From an uncultured Clostridia bacterium (lineage in GTDB: Bacteria > Bacillota > Clostridia > RUG12999), in contig CALLNG010000063.1 of assembly GCA_938005345.1 (NCBI GenBank), positions 1 through 6,302 on the forward strand: 6,302 nt of DNA, read 5' to 3'. The translations under genes and the position numbers were made by a program. The notes under the pieces were generated by a model. It was not told where the DNA came from. It was given only the letters and a program-made list of their open reading frames with translations, and did not search any database. Below, one piece after another: positions 1 through 6,302 of the stretch. Positions within the stretch are counted from its first letter, which is position 1. The number at the start of each line of letters is the position of its first letter.

Positions 1-555
<555 letters not shown>

Positions 556-578
556 GTTTTGTTATAGGAGATAAAAGC

Positions 579-620
579 AAGAGCGCTTTTCTGGGAAAGA
601 TAGCCCGGGAAAGCGCTCTT
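579..620 (+). terminator. Hairpin terminator after gap
   Basis: A long inverted repeat lies 23 bases after the gap stop. Bases 579-595 pair with 604-620, giving 17 pairs with two G-T wobbles around an 8-base loop. The outer part is centred on GAGCGCTTT and AAAGCGCTC. The tract after the stem (TCTGCG) is poor in T, although the 3' arm itself ends in CTCTT. The stability of the stem and its place directly after gap argue for termination, possibly with an mRNA 3'-end stabilising role. The weak T-run keeps confidence below certainty. Confidence 0.75.
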
Positions 621-741
621 TCTGCGTTCAAAAATTGGACTATCACGGTTGCGGCTTCAAATGATTTTTAATGTAATTCATAAAGGTTTTGTAAAATAGC
701 GAGACCCTTTGTGGGATTTAATAGAAATATGCTCCGCACTC
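621..741. other. Spacer between gap terminator and glyQS promoter, no gene seen
   Basis: I see no supported gene here on either strand. The stretch is AT-leaning and contains only small imperfect repeats, such as a five-pair AAAGG/CCTTT. The open frames that cross it backwards from gap lack ribosome binding sites and recognisable protein sequence. I also looked for T-box landmarks ahead of the synthetase gene (the AGGGTGGNACCGCG element followed by a terminator) and did not find them. Confidence 0.5.
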
Positions 742-769
742 TTGACAAATGGGCTGATTGTGATAAACT
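742..769 (+). promoter_or_regulatory. Probable sigma-A promoter for glyQS-metY
   Basis: A perfect TTGACA lies at 742-747. After a 16-base spacer comes TAAACT at 764-769, which matches TATAAT at four of six positions. It is preceded by TG at 761-762 in the extended -10 arrangement (TGN-TAAACT). Transcription would start near 776, leaving a leader of about 75 nt before the glyQS start. No other candidate in the spacer is as good. Confidence 0.7.
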
Positions 770-830
770 ATAAAGAAATAGAAAAAATTTGCAGTTGCAA
801 GGAGAATCCGGTGAGATTTTGAAAATAGTT

Positions 831-843
831 GGGGAGGATGGAG
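831..843 (+). promoter_or_regulatory. Ribosome binding site region deciding the glyQS start
   Basis: GGGGAGG (831-837) directly abuts an in-frame ATG at 838, so it cannot serve that codon. A second GGAG (840-843) sits 6 bases before the in-frame ATG at 850, and GGAGG (833-837) sits 12 bases before it. The ATG at 850 is therefore the best-served start, and it also gives the expected N-terminus a few residues ahead of the conserved EKTMDQIV region. Confidence 0.6.
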
Positions 844-849
844 AAACAG

Positions 850-2241
850 ATGAAAAATACCGAGAAAACCATGGATCAAATTGTATCGCTATGCAAAGGA
901 CGCGGCTTTATTTTTCCGGGTTCGGAGATTTACGGCGGACTTGCCAATACATGGGATTATGGACCGCTGGGCGTGGAATTGAAGAATAATGTAAAACGTG
1001 CATGGTGGAAGAAATTTGTGCAGGAGTCTAAATATAATGTGGGATTGGATGCCGCAATTTTGATGAATCCGCAGACCTGGGTTGCCTCAGGACATATTGG
1101 TGGATTCAGTGACCCGCTTATGGACTGTAAAGAGTGTAAAACACGTCACCGGGCAGACAATTTGATTGAGGAGTATGCGGCTTCTCAAGGAGAGCCCATC
1201 ACGGTTGCGGGATGGAGTAATGAACAAATGCTCCAGTATATTAAGGAACACCAAATTCCTTGTCCCCAATGTGGAAAGTGCAACTATACGGATATCCGGA
1301 ATTTTAATTTAATGTTTAAAACTTTCCAGGGAGTAACAGAGGATTCGAAATCAGAAATTTATTTACGGCCTGAAACTGCGCAGGGGATTTTTGTAAATTT
1401 TAAAAATGTGCAGCGTTCTTCCAGGAAAAAAATTCCATTTGGCGTAGCGCAAATTGGAAAATCATTCCGCAACGAGATTACACCGGGAAATTTCACGTTC
1501 CGTACGCGTGAATTTGAGCAGATGGAACTGGAGTTTTTCTGCAAACCAGGGACGGATTTAGAATGGTTCGCTTATTGGAAAGAAACTTGTAAGAACTGGC
1601 TGCTCTCGCTTGGAATCCGGGAGGAAAATATGAAACTGCGTGATCACGAGCAGGAAGAACTTTCTCATTATTCTAATGCTACAACAGATATTGAGTTTAT
1701 GTTCCCATTCGGCTGGGGTGAATTATGGGGCATTGCAGACCGTACGGATTTTGACCTGAAACAGCACGCCCAGCATTCCGGCGAAAATATGGAATATAAC
1801 GACCCCTTTACCAATGAAAAATATGTTCCCTATGTGATTGAACCCTCCCTCGGAGCAGACCGCGTGGTACTTGCATTCTTAGTGGAAGCCTATGATGAAG
1901 AAGAGGTGGGTGAAGGAGACATGCGAACTGTGCTTCGGCTACATCCGGCATTGGCACCGTTTAAGGCAGCAGTACTGCCGCTGTCTAAGAAGCTAGCAGA
2001 ACCGGCCGGCAAAGTATACGAACAGTTAGCAAAATCCTTCATGTGCGATTATGATGAAACGGGAAGTATTGGAAAACGATATAGAAGACAGGATGAAATT
2101 GGCACACCGCTTTGTATTACGTATGATTTTGACAGTGAAGAAGATCATTGCGTAACTGTCCGCGACCGGGATACTATGCAGCAAGAAAGGATTGCAATTG
2201 ACCAGTTGGAAGCCTATATCAGCGAAAAAATCAAATTTTAA
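850..2241 (+). CDS. glyQS: Glycyl-tRNA synthetase, single-chain homodimeric type (EC 6.1.1.14)
   Basis: This cytosolic class II synthetase joins glycine to tRNA-Gly using ATP. The 463-residue product has the usual length for the alpha-2 form found in many Firmicutes, rather than the split GlyQ/GlyS form. The N-terminal signature [20 protein letters not shown] is at residues 22-41. Cysteine pairs C93/C96 and C138/C141 (CKEC and CPQC) look like a metal-binding insertion; zinc is inferred. RPETAQGIF is at 173-181. Class II motif 2 is at about 206-222, with FRNE at 207-210. Motif 3 is [10 protein letters not shown] at 335-344. The anticodon-binding domain occupies roughly 370-463. Starts at 829 (TTG) and 838 (ATG) are also in frame, but 850 has the best-spaced Shine-Dalgarno. 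The stop is only 17 bp before metY, so the two genes are probably co-transcribed from the promoter at 742-769. No truncation or missing catalytic motif is seen. Confidence 0.97.
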   Translation: MKNTEKTMDQIVSLCKGRGFIFPGSEIYGGLANTWDYGPLGVELKNNVKRAWWKKFVQESKYNVGLDAAILMNPQTWVASGHIGGFSDPLMDCKECKTRHRADNLIEEYAASQGEPITVAGWSNEQMLQYIKEHQIPCPQCGKCNYTDIRNFNLMFKTFQGVTEDSKSEIYLRPETAQGIFVNFKNVQRSSRKKIPFGVAQIGKSFRNEITPGNFTFRTREFEQMELEFFCKPGTDLEWFAYWKETCKNWLLSLGIREENMKLRDHEQEELSHYSNATTDIEFMFPFGWGELWGIADRTDFDLKQHAQHSGENMEYNDPFTNEKYVPYVIEPSLGADRVVLAFLVEAYDEEEVGEGDMRTVLRLHPALAPFKAAVLPLSKKLAEPAGKVYEQLAKSFMCDYDETGSIGKRYRRQDEIGTPLCITYDFDSEEDHCVTVRDRDTMQQERIAIDQLEAYISEKIKF

Positions 2242-2258
2242 GAAAAGGAGATGCGGAA

Positions 2259-3527
2259 ATGAAAATCGAAACACAATGTCTTCACGTAGGCTATGAGCCG
2301 AAAAATGGTCAGCCGCAAGCGTTGCCTATTTATCAAAGTACAACATATCGGTACGATTCCTGCGAACATGTTGGAAAATTATTTGATTTGACGGCGGAAG
2401 GGCATATGTATTCCCGCATTTCCAATCCGACTGTTGAAGCAGTAGAAAAAAAGATTGCGGCTATAGAGGGTGGTATTGGCGCACTTTGTACCACATCCGG
2501 CCAGGCAGCCAATATGATTGCTATTTTGAATATATTAAAATGCGGAGACCATTTTGTTAGCGCTTCTACCATTTATGGCGGTTCTGTGAATTTGTTTGCG
2601 GTCACGTTGAAACGGTTTGGCATTGATGTTACATTTGTTGATGCAGATAGCAGCGAAGAGGAAATTCAAAAGGCATTTCGGCCAAATACCAAGGCGATGT
2701 TTGGAGAAACCATTGCCAATCCTGCGATTTGCATACTAGATATTGAAAAATTTGCAAGAATTGCCCATAAAAATCAGGTGCCATTGATTGTGGATAATAC
2801 ATTTGCAACGCCGGTGCTGTGCCGACCTTTTGATTTTGGAGCAGATATTGTGGTACATTCCACTTCCAAATATATGGATGGGCATGCAGTGCAAGTCGGC
2901 GGTGTCATTGTAGACAGCGGAAAATTTGATTGGACAAATGGAAAGTTCCCTGAAATGACACAACCAGATGAATCCTATCACGGTGTGGTATATACCAAAG
3001 ATTTTGGAAATGCAGCATATATCACAAAAGCACGTGTGCAAATGATGCGGGACATGGGGGCGTACCCATCTGCCCAAAATGCGTTTTTATTAAATTTAGG
3101 ACTGGAAACACTGCCAGTAAGAATTCGTCAGCATTGCCGCAATGCGGAACAAGTTGCCGCATTTTTGCATGAGTCAGAAAAAATAGAGTCTGTGAATTAT
3201 CCAACTGTTCCGGGCGATCCTTATGCAGATTTAGCGAAGAAATATTTGCCAGATGGAGCTAGCGGTGTGATCTCGTTTATTGTAAAAGGCGGGAAAGAGA
3301 AAGCGGCGGCGTTGATAGACAGCCTAAAACTAGCTTCCACTGTTGTACATGTAGCAGATGTCCGTACTTGTGTACTGCACCCAGCGACAACAACCCACCG
3401 CCAGCTTACGGAGGAACAGCTGGTGGCATGCGGCGTTAGTCCTGGACTTATTCGGCTCAGTGTAGGGCTTGAAAATGTAGAGGACATTATAGAAGACTTG
3501 CGTCAGGGTCTGGCATCGATTGGATAA
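2259..3527 (+). CDS. metY: O-acetylhomoserine sulfhydrylase (O-acetylhomoserine aminocarboxypropyltransferase), PLP-dependent
   Basis: The likely reaction is O-acetylhomoserine plus sulfide to homocysteine plus acetate (EC 2.5.1.49), the direct-sulfhydrylation route to methionine. The 422-residue length fits MetY; cystathionine gamma-synthases are usually nearer 380. Cys/Met-metabolism family landmarks are Y51 and R53 in YSRISNPT (phosphate contacts from the partner subunit), the phosphate-binding turn S80-G81-Q82, Y106 stacking on PLP, D179 in VDNTFATP (pyridine nitrogen), and K204 in HSTSKYMDGH, the Schiff-base lysine. R399 in IRLSVGLE is the substrate-carboxylate arginine. The ATG at 2259 has AAGGAG at 2245-2250 with an 8-base spacer. 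The gene lies 17 bp after glyQS and ends in tandem stops, TAA then TAG. An O-acetylserine or gamma-lyase side activity cannot be excluded by reading alone. Regulation appears to come with glyQS, since there is no room for a separate leader. Confidence 0.93.
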   Translation: MKIETQCLHVGYEPKNGQPQALPIYQSTTYRYDSCEHVGKLFDLTAEGHMYSRISNPTVEAVEKKIAAIEGGIGALCTTSGQAANMIAILNILKCGDHFVSASTIYGGSVNLFAVTLKRFGIDVTFVDADSSEEEIQKAFRPNTKAMFGETIANPAICILDIEKFARIAHKNQVPLIVDNTFATPVLCRPFDFGADIVVHSTSKYMDGHAVQVGGVIVDSGKFDWTNGKFPEMTQPDESYHGVVYTKDFGNAAYITKARVQMMRDMGAYPSAQNAFLLNLGLETLPVRIRQHCRNAEQVAAFLHESEKIESVNYPTVPGDPYADLAKKYLPDGASGVISFIVKGGKEKAAALIDSLKLASTVVHVADVRTCVLHPATTTHRQLTEEQLVACGVSPGLIRLSVGLENVEDIIEDLRQGLASIG

Positions 3528-3566
3528 TAGCGGATAAGGCTTGTACCATTTCTCTTTCAGTAACAT

Positions 3567-3604
3567 AAAACGTGCTGGTATATAAAAGATACCGGCACGT
3601 TTTT
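3567..3604 (+). terminator. Intrinsic terminator after metY
   Basis: ACGTGCTGGTAT (3570-3581) pairs with the ATACCGGCACGT arm (3589-3600) with a single T-G wobble and a 7-base loop. Flanking A's at 3567-3569 extend pairing into the T-run at 3600-3604. The G+C-rich stem with five T's lies about 40 bases after the metY stop. This is the most convincing terminator in the window, and it closes the glyQS-metY unit. Confidence 0.9.
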
Positions 3605-3622
3605 CCATATGGTTGGAAATTC

Positions 3623-3651
3623 TGCATAAATCTTCCTAAATGGCCCATAAT
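3623..3651 (+). promoter_or_regulatory. Possible rubrerythrin promoter
   Basis: CATAAT at 3646-3651 matches the -10 consensus at five of six bases. It lies about 40 bases before the rbr start, between the metY terminator and the gene. At 17-base spacing the -35 position (3623-3628, TGCATA) matches only three of six. The preceding terminator implies that rbr needs its own promoter, which is the main support. No PerR-type operator is recognisable. Confidence 0.4.
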
Positions 3652-3688
3652 AGGATAGAACAAAATAAAAAACAAGGAGGATATCAAG

Positions 3689-4228
3689 ATGCAGCAATTG
3701 AAAGGGAGCAAAACAGAAAAAAATTTGTGGTCGGCATTTAGCGGAGAGGCCATGGCAAGGAGCCGCTATCATTTTTATGCGGAGGTGGCACGGCGAGAAG
3801 GATATGAGCAGCTGGGAGACGTTTTTGATATAACGGCGAGTAATGAAAAAGCACATGCGAAACTCTGGCTGGAACAGTTGGACGGAATTGGCACGACAGA
3901 GGAAAATTTAGTTGCAGCAGCAGGCGGAGAAAAGTATGAGTGGAGCGAAATGTATAAACAATTTGCGAGCGATGCAAAAGAGGAAGGATTCACCAAATTT
4001 GCTAAGATGTTCGAAATGGTCGCTTCGGTGGAAAAGGACCATGAAGAACGGTATAATACCTTAATTGAGAACTTAAAAAAAGGAATGGTTTTCAAAAAAG
4101 ACAACATGGTTATGTGGATTTGCCGAAATTGTGGATATGTCCATGTTGCACAGGAAGCGCCACAGATGTGCCCGCTTTGTCAAAAACCAAGGTCTTACTT
4201 TGAAATTCGGGATAAAATAATAAAATAG
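3689..4228 (+). CDS. rbr: Rubrerythrin (diiron peroxidase with C-terminal rubredoxin domain)
   Basis: Rubrerythrin is a cytosolic non-haem iron protein that reduces hydrogen peroxide in anaerobes, using electrons delivered through rubredoxin or an NADH-linked reductase. The 179-residue protein is complete. The ferritin-like four-helix domain covers about 1-130, with the expected diiron ligands E20 (FSGEAMAR), E53 and H56 (NEKAHAK), E81 and E84 (GEKYEW), and E115 and H118 (VEKDHEE). The rubredoxin-like domain, about 140-179, has C145/C148 (CRNCGY) and C161/C164 (CPLC), which bind one iron. No ligand is missing. The ATG at 3689 has a perfect AAGGAGG (3674-3680) 8 bases upstream. The gene lies between a strong terminator and the murA promoter, so it is probably transcribed alone. 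Peroxide control would be expected from family knowledge, but no operator can be pointed to here. Confidence 0.97.
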   Translation: MQQLKGSKTEKNLWSAFSGEAMARSRYHFYAEVARREGYEQLGDVFDITASNEKAHAKLWLEQLDGIGTTEENLVAAAGGEKYEWSEMYKQFASDAKEEGFTKFAKMFEMVASVEKDHEERYNTLIENLKKGMVFKKDNMVMWICRNCGYVHVAQEAPQMCPLCQKPRSYFEIRDKIIK

Positions 4229-4261
4229 AAAATTTTTATGAAATTTTATGGAATCTATTTT
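4222..4261. repeat. Nested A/T-rich inverted repeats at the end of rbr
   Basis: The outer arms AAAATAG (4222-4228) and CTATTTT (4255-4261) are exact reverse complements. They enclose a second perfect inverted repeat, AAAATTT (4229-4235) and AAATTTT (4241-4247), with a 5-base loop. The left outer arm includes the rbr stop codon, and the right arm overlaps the proposed murA -35. There are almost no G-C pairs, so this is at best a weak terminator for rbr. It could also be chance in AT-rich DNA. Confidence 0.4.
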
Positions 4262-4286
4262 CAAAATGGAGGAGTTATGGTACAAT
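4258..4286 (+). promoter_or_regulatory. Probable promoter for murA, extended -10 type
   Basis: TTTTCA (4258-4263) matches TTGACA at four positions. It is followed by a 17-base spacer and TACAAT (4281-4286), five of six to consensus. TG at 4278-4279 supplies an extended -10. The start of transcription would be near 4293, giving a leader of about 110 nt before the murA ATG. Confidence 0.65.
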
Positions 4287-4297
4287 AAAAACGTGTG

Positions 4298-4336
4298 TAA
4301 AATCGCGCCTGATACAAGATAATGGATGGCATTTTA
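4298..4336 (+). other. Possible stem-loop at the 5' end of the murA leader
   Basis: TAAAAT (4298-4303) and GCC (4307-4309) can pair with GGC (4328-4330) and ATTTTA (4331-4336). This gives a nine-pair stem interrupted by a 3-base bulge, with an 18-base loop. It would sit at the very start of the predicted transcript and has no T-run after it, so it is not a terminator. A role in mRNA stability is only a guess. Confidence 0.3.
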
Positions 4337-4387
4337 GAGAATAGGAAACGCTTCTGAAACAAAGAATAACAACAGAATTTGTTTGAG

Positions 4388-4393
4388 AAGGTG
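4388..4393 (+). promoter_or_regulatory. Ribosome binding site selecting the murA ATG
   Basis: AAGGTG, one mismatch from AAGGAG, ends 9 bases before the ATG at 4403. An in-frame TTG at 4379 would add eight residues (MFEKVQEK), but it lacks its own Shine-Dalgarno and would place this one inside the coding region. The ATG at 4403 is preferred. Confidence 0.65.
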
Positions 4394-4402
4394 CAAGAAA
4401 AA

Positions 4403-5650
4403 ATGTCAAAATTTCTGGTTAGAAAAACAGAAGAACTTAAAGGAAGTGTGGAAATTGATGGCGCAAAAAATGCGGCGTTGCCAGCGTTGGCTGCAACCAT
4501 TTTAGCAGATGAACCATGTAAAGTGCAATCAGTCCCCAATTTAAGCGATGTAAAAGATATGTGTAAGCTACTAGATCACTTTGGGGTGGAAAACATAAGA
4601 CGTGGGAAAATGATTTCTGTTGATGCGGGCAATGTACGGGAACTAACGGCCCCATATGAATTGGTGGGAAAATTTCGCGGTTCTTTTTTAGTTGCAGGGC
4701 CGCTTTTAGCAAAATACCACCGGGCTAAAATTAGTTTGCCAGGGGGTTGCCCTATTGGTACTAGACCTATTGATTTGCATTTAAAAGGATTTGCGGCAAT
4801 GGGAGCGGAGATTAGCCATGAAAATGGATATGTAGAGCTACAGGCGAAACGGCTGCACGGGACCAAACTCTATTTGGACTTCCCTTCGGTTGGCGCGACG
4901 GAAAATATCATGATGGCTGCTTGCCTGGCAGATGGACAAACTATCATTGAAAATGCGGCAACGGAGCCGGAAATTACGGATCTGGCTACCTTTTTGATGT
5001 GCATGGGCGCGGATATTAAAGGGGCTGGAACCGATACCATTCGTATCAACGGTGTGCGGATACTGCACGGCGCCTCCCACATGTTAATCCCAGACCGCAT
5101 TGAAGCGGGAACGTTTATGGCAATGGCGGCTTTGGTAGGAGGAAGTGTCGTCATTAAAAATGTCGTCTGTGAGCATGTGAAACCTATAACAGCAAAGCTG
5201 AAAGAAATAGGGGCACAGGTTCAGGAGCGAGAAGATGAAATATGCGTAACAAGGAAAGGAGAACTACAGGCGGCGGATATCAAAACGCTGCCCTTCCCAG
5301 GATTTCCAACGGATATGCAAGCGCAATTTACTGCATTGATGAGTTTGGTAAGCGGGACCAGCATTATTGTAGAAACGGTATTTGAAAACCGGTTTATGCA
5401 TGTAGGGGAATTGCGTAGGATGGGTGCTAATATTAAAGTAGAAGGCTGTACTGCAGTGATTGAGGGTGTAGATAGCCTGAGCGCGGCAACTGTAAAAGCA
5501 ACGGATTTGCGTGCGGGGGCAGCACTCGTGATGGCGGCAATGTGCGCGGAGGGTGATAGCATTATTGAGGAAATTCATCATATTGACCGTGGATATTTTC
5601 AGATGGAAAAGAAAGTATCTGCGCTAGGTGGCAATATGGAGCGCATTTGA
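4403..5650 (+). CDS. murA: UDP-N-acetylglucosamine 1-carboxyvinyltransferase (MurA, EC 2.5.1.7)
   Basis: MurA transfers enolpyruvate from phosphoenolpyruvate to UDP-N-acetylglucosamine in the cytosol, the committed step of peptidoglycan synthesis. The 415-residue product is full length for this EPSP-synthase-like fold. Recognisable residues are K22-N23 (GAKNAALP), R92 in FRGSFLVAGP, the catalytic C116 with R121 in GGCPIGTRPIDLHLKG, D304 in GFPTDMQAQF, R370 in DLRAGAALV and R396 in HIDRGYFQMEKK. These correspond to the known PEP- and UDP-GlcNAc-binding positions of E. coli MurA. With cysteine rather than aspartate at 116, the family expectation is fosfomycin sensitivity. Many Firmicutes carry two paralogues (MurA/MurAA and MurZ/MurAB); reading alone cannot tell which one this is. 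It has its own probable promoter, and a lipid glycosyltransferase gene follows 59 bases downstream. Confidence 0.96.
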   Translation: MSKFLVRKTEELKGSVEIDGAKNAALPALAATILADEPCKVQSVPNLSDVKDMCKLLDHFGVENIRRGKMISVDAGNVRELTAPYELVGKFRGSFLVAGPLLAKYHRAKISLPGGCPIGTRPIDLHLKGFAAMGAEISHENGYVELQAKRLHGTKLYLDFPSVGATENIMMAACLADGQTIIENAATEPEITDLATFLMCMGADIKGAGTDTIRINGVRILHGASHMLIPDRIEAGTFMAMAALVGGSVVIKNVVCEHVKPITAKLKEIGAQVQEREDEICVTRKGELQAADIKTLPFPGFPTDMQAQFTALMSLVSGTSIIVETVFENRFMHVGELRRMGANIKVEGCTAVIEGVDSLSAATVKATDLRAGAALVMAAMCAEGDSIIEEIHHIDRGYFQMEKKVSALGGNMERI

Positions 5651-5672
5651 AAGGGCGGAAAACCGCTCTTTT
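5650..5672 (+). terminator. Compact hairpin after murA, probable weak terminator
   Basis: AAAGGGCGG (5650-5658) pairs with CCGCTCTTT (5663-5671) through nine pairs with one G-T wobble, closing an AAAA loop. The 3' side ends in TTTT (5669-5672) followed by AC. The stem starts inside the murA stop codon. The stem is good, but the T-tract is only four bases and lies largely within the stem. No clear promoter exists in the 37 bases before the next start, so partial read-through into the downstream gene is likely. Confidence 0.65.
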
Positions 5673-5709
5673 ACATAGGGGAGCTTTGATAAAAGAAAGG
5701 GTGGAACCA

Positions 5710-6302
5710 ATGAAAGTATTGTTTTTGACTGTTTCTACAGGTCATGGACACAATAGCTGTGCAAAAGCTATGAATGACTATTTGTCGCAGCAAGGAATTG
5801 AAACTTTTGTATTGGATGTTTATGAATACGTGCATCCGTTGCTTGGTAAAACGGTTTCAGATGTTTATTCGTTTGCATCCAGTAAGGTGCCGAAAATATA
5901 TGGAAAATTTTACGATATTGAGGAAGAGGGAAAAGGCAAAGTAGTTGGAACCATGAAAACCATTAACCGTGCTTTTGCTAACAAGTTATTGCGTTTTATT
6001 GAAGAACACCGTATTGACGTGATCATTTGCAGCCACCTGTTTGCGGGGGAATTGGTGACCCGGCTTAAGGAGACTGACAAGTTGGATATTCCAAGTATTG
6101 GTGTTGTGACAGATTTTACTATTCATCCACACTGGGAAGATACAGATTTGGACTATTACATAACAGCAGATAAGGGATTGACCAGACAGGCAGCACTGCG
6201 CGGAATTATGCCGGAAAAAATAAAACCTTTCGGTATTCCGATTAAATTGAAATTTGCAGAAAAAATGGAAAAAGAAAAAGCAAAGGAAAAACTGGGATTT
6301 TC
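5710..6302 (+). CDS. MGDG synthase/UgtP-like glycosyltransferase, N-terminal part (3' truncated by window)
   Basis: The ATG at 5710 opens a frame of 197 complete codons that runs off the window's end. The sequence fits the MGDG-synthase N-terminal domain of GT-B fold enzymes that transfer a sugar from a UDP-sugar to diacylglycerol at the inner face of the membrane. Landmarks are the glycine/histidine loop STGHGHNSCAKAM (9-21), CSHLFAGELV (107-116), the motif VVTDFTIHPHWEDTD (133-147) followed by DYYITADKGL, and PFGIPI near 173-178. These enzymes are usually about 370-400 residues, so about half, including the UDP-sugar-binding domain, is missing. The sugar used and whether the enzyme is processive cannot be judged. 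AAAGG (5696-5700), or the overlapping GGTGG, serves as ribosome binding site. Nothing in the visible part is broken. Expression probably depends at least partly on read-through from murA. Confidence 0.88.
   Translation, partial: MKVLFLTVSTGHGHNSCAKAMNDYLSQQGIETFVLDVYEYVHPLLGKTVSDVYSFASSKVPKIYGKFYDIEEEGKGKVVGTMKTINRAFANKLLRFIEEHRIDVIICSHLFAGELVTRLKETDKLDIPSIGVVTDFTIHPHWEDTDLDYYITADKGLTRQAALRGIMPEKIKPFGIPIKLKFAEKMEKEKAKEKLGF

Noticed and set aside
642..654. The 13-base string ATCACGGTTGCGG also occurs at 1198-1210 inside glyQS.
   Set aside because: A single shared 13-mer is near chance expectation for a window this size, and no longer repeat or mobile-element structure flanks either copy.
789..989. 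Open frame from TTG at 789 overlapping the start of glyQS.
   Set aside because: It is in another frame and overlaps the conserved glyQS N-terminus. It has no family resemblance and no Shine-Dalgarno at its start.
2736..3077. Reverse-strand open frame of 113 codons inside metY, with similar frames opposite glyQS, rbr and murA.
   Set aside because: All lie opposite strongly recognised genes, have no credible ribosome binding site, and their translations look like non-protein sequence.
3605..3688. PerR-type operator (TTATAATNATTATAA-like) ahead of rubrerythrin.
   Set aside because: Only the CATAAT of the likely -10 resembles part of it; no dyad half-sites with correct spacing are present.
4268..4288. 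GGAGGAG followed by ATG GTA CAA TAA, a possible three-codon frame before murA.
   Set aside because: It overlaps the proposed extended -10 and lies upstream of the predicted transcript start, and the spacing is short. It would be translated only on a read-through transcript.
4322..4357. Eleven-codon frame starting ATGGATGGC in the murA leader.
   Set aside because: It has no Shine-Dalgarno, no recognisable peptide, and lies partly in the leader stem. A frame of this length is expected by chance.
5698..5708. AGGGTGGAACC resembles the first 11 bases of the T-box antiterminator element.
   Set aside because: The following bases are AATG, not GCG; the start codon comes at once. Upstream there are only about 25 bases after the murA hairpin, far too few for a T-box stem I. 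It is read as the ribosome binding region of the glycosyltransferase.

Overview
This window is a gene-dense stretch with every recognisable gene on the + strand. The gene set is housekeeping and anaerobic: a single-chain glycyl-tRNA synthetase, an O-acetylhomoserine sulfhydrylase, a full-length rubrerythrin, MurA, and a diacylglycerol glucosyltransferase-type enzyme. AT-leaning intergenic DNA, strong Shine-Dalgarno sequences and TTGACA / extended -10 promoters accompany it. Together these point to a low-to-moderate GC anaerobic Firmicute of class Clostridia, with protein wording resembling Lachnospiraceae-type gut bacteria. That placement is inferred from sequence style, not from a database search.

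Layout. Positions 1-555 hold the C-terminal half of glyceraldehyde-3-phosphate dehydrogenase (gap), closed by a long hairpin at 579-620. A spacer with no gene leads to a TTGACA / extended -10 promoter at 742-769 and a short leader. Glycyl-tRNA synthetase (850-2241) follows, then, 17 bp later, a MetY-type O-acetylhomoserine sulfhydrylase (2259-3527). The pair looks like one operon and ends at a good intrinsic terminator (3567-3604). Rubrerythrin (3689-4228) appears to be its own unit, with a poorly defined promoter and no strong terminator. murA (4403-5650) has a recognisable promoter at 4258-4286 and a leader of about 110 nt. A compact hairpin (5650-5672) separates it from the first 197 codons of an MGDG-synthase/UgtP-like glycosyltransferase that runs off the window's end.

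How the genes fit together. gap serves glycolysis, and glyQS charges tRNA-Gly. MetY makes homocysteine from O-acetylhomoserine and sulfide. Rubrerythrin detoxifies peroxide with iron. MurA commits UDP-GlcNAc to peptidoglycan, and the last gene probably glycosylates a membrane lipid, so the right end leans towards the cell envelope.

I found no mobile element, CRISPR array, tRNA, rRNA or recognised riboswitch, and no convincing previously undescribed system. The observations worth checking are small and regulatory: the three-codon reading frame in the glyQS leader, the absence of a T-box before glyQS and of a dedicated leader before metY, and inverted repeats around rbr and murA.
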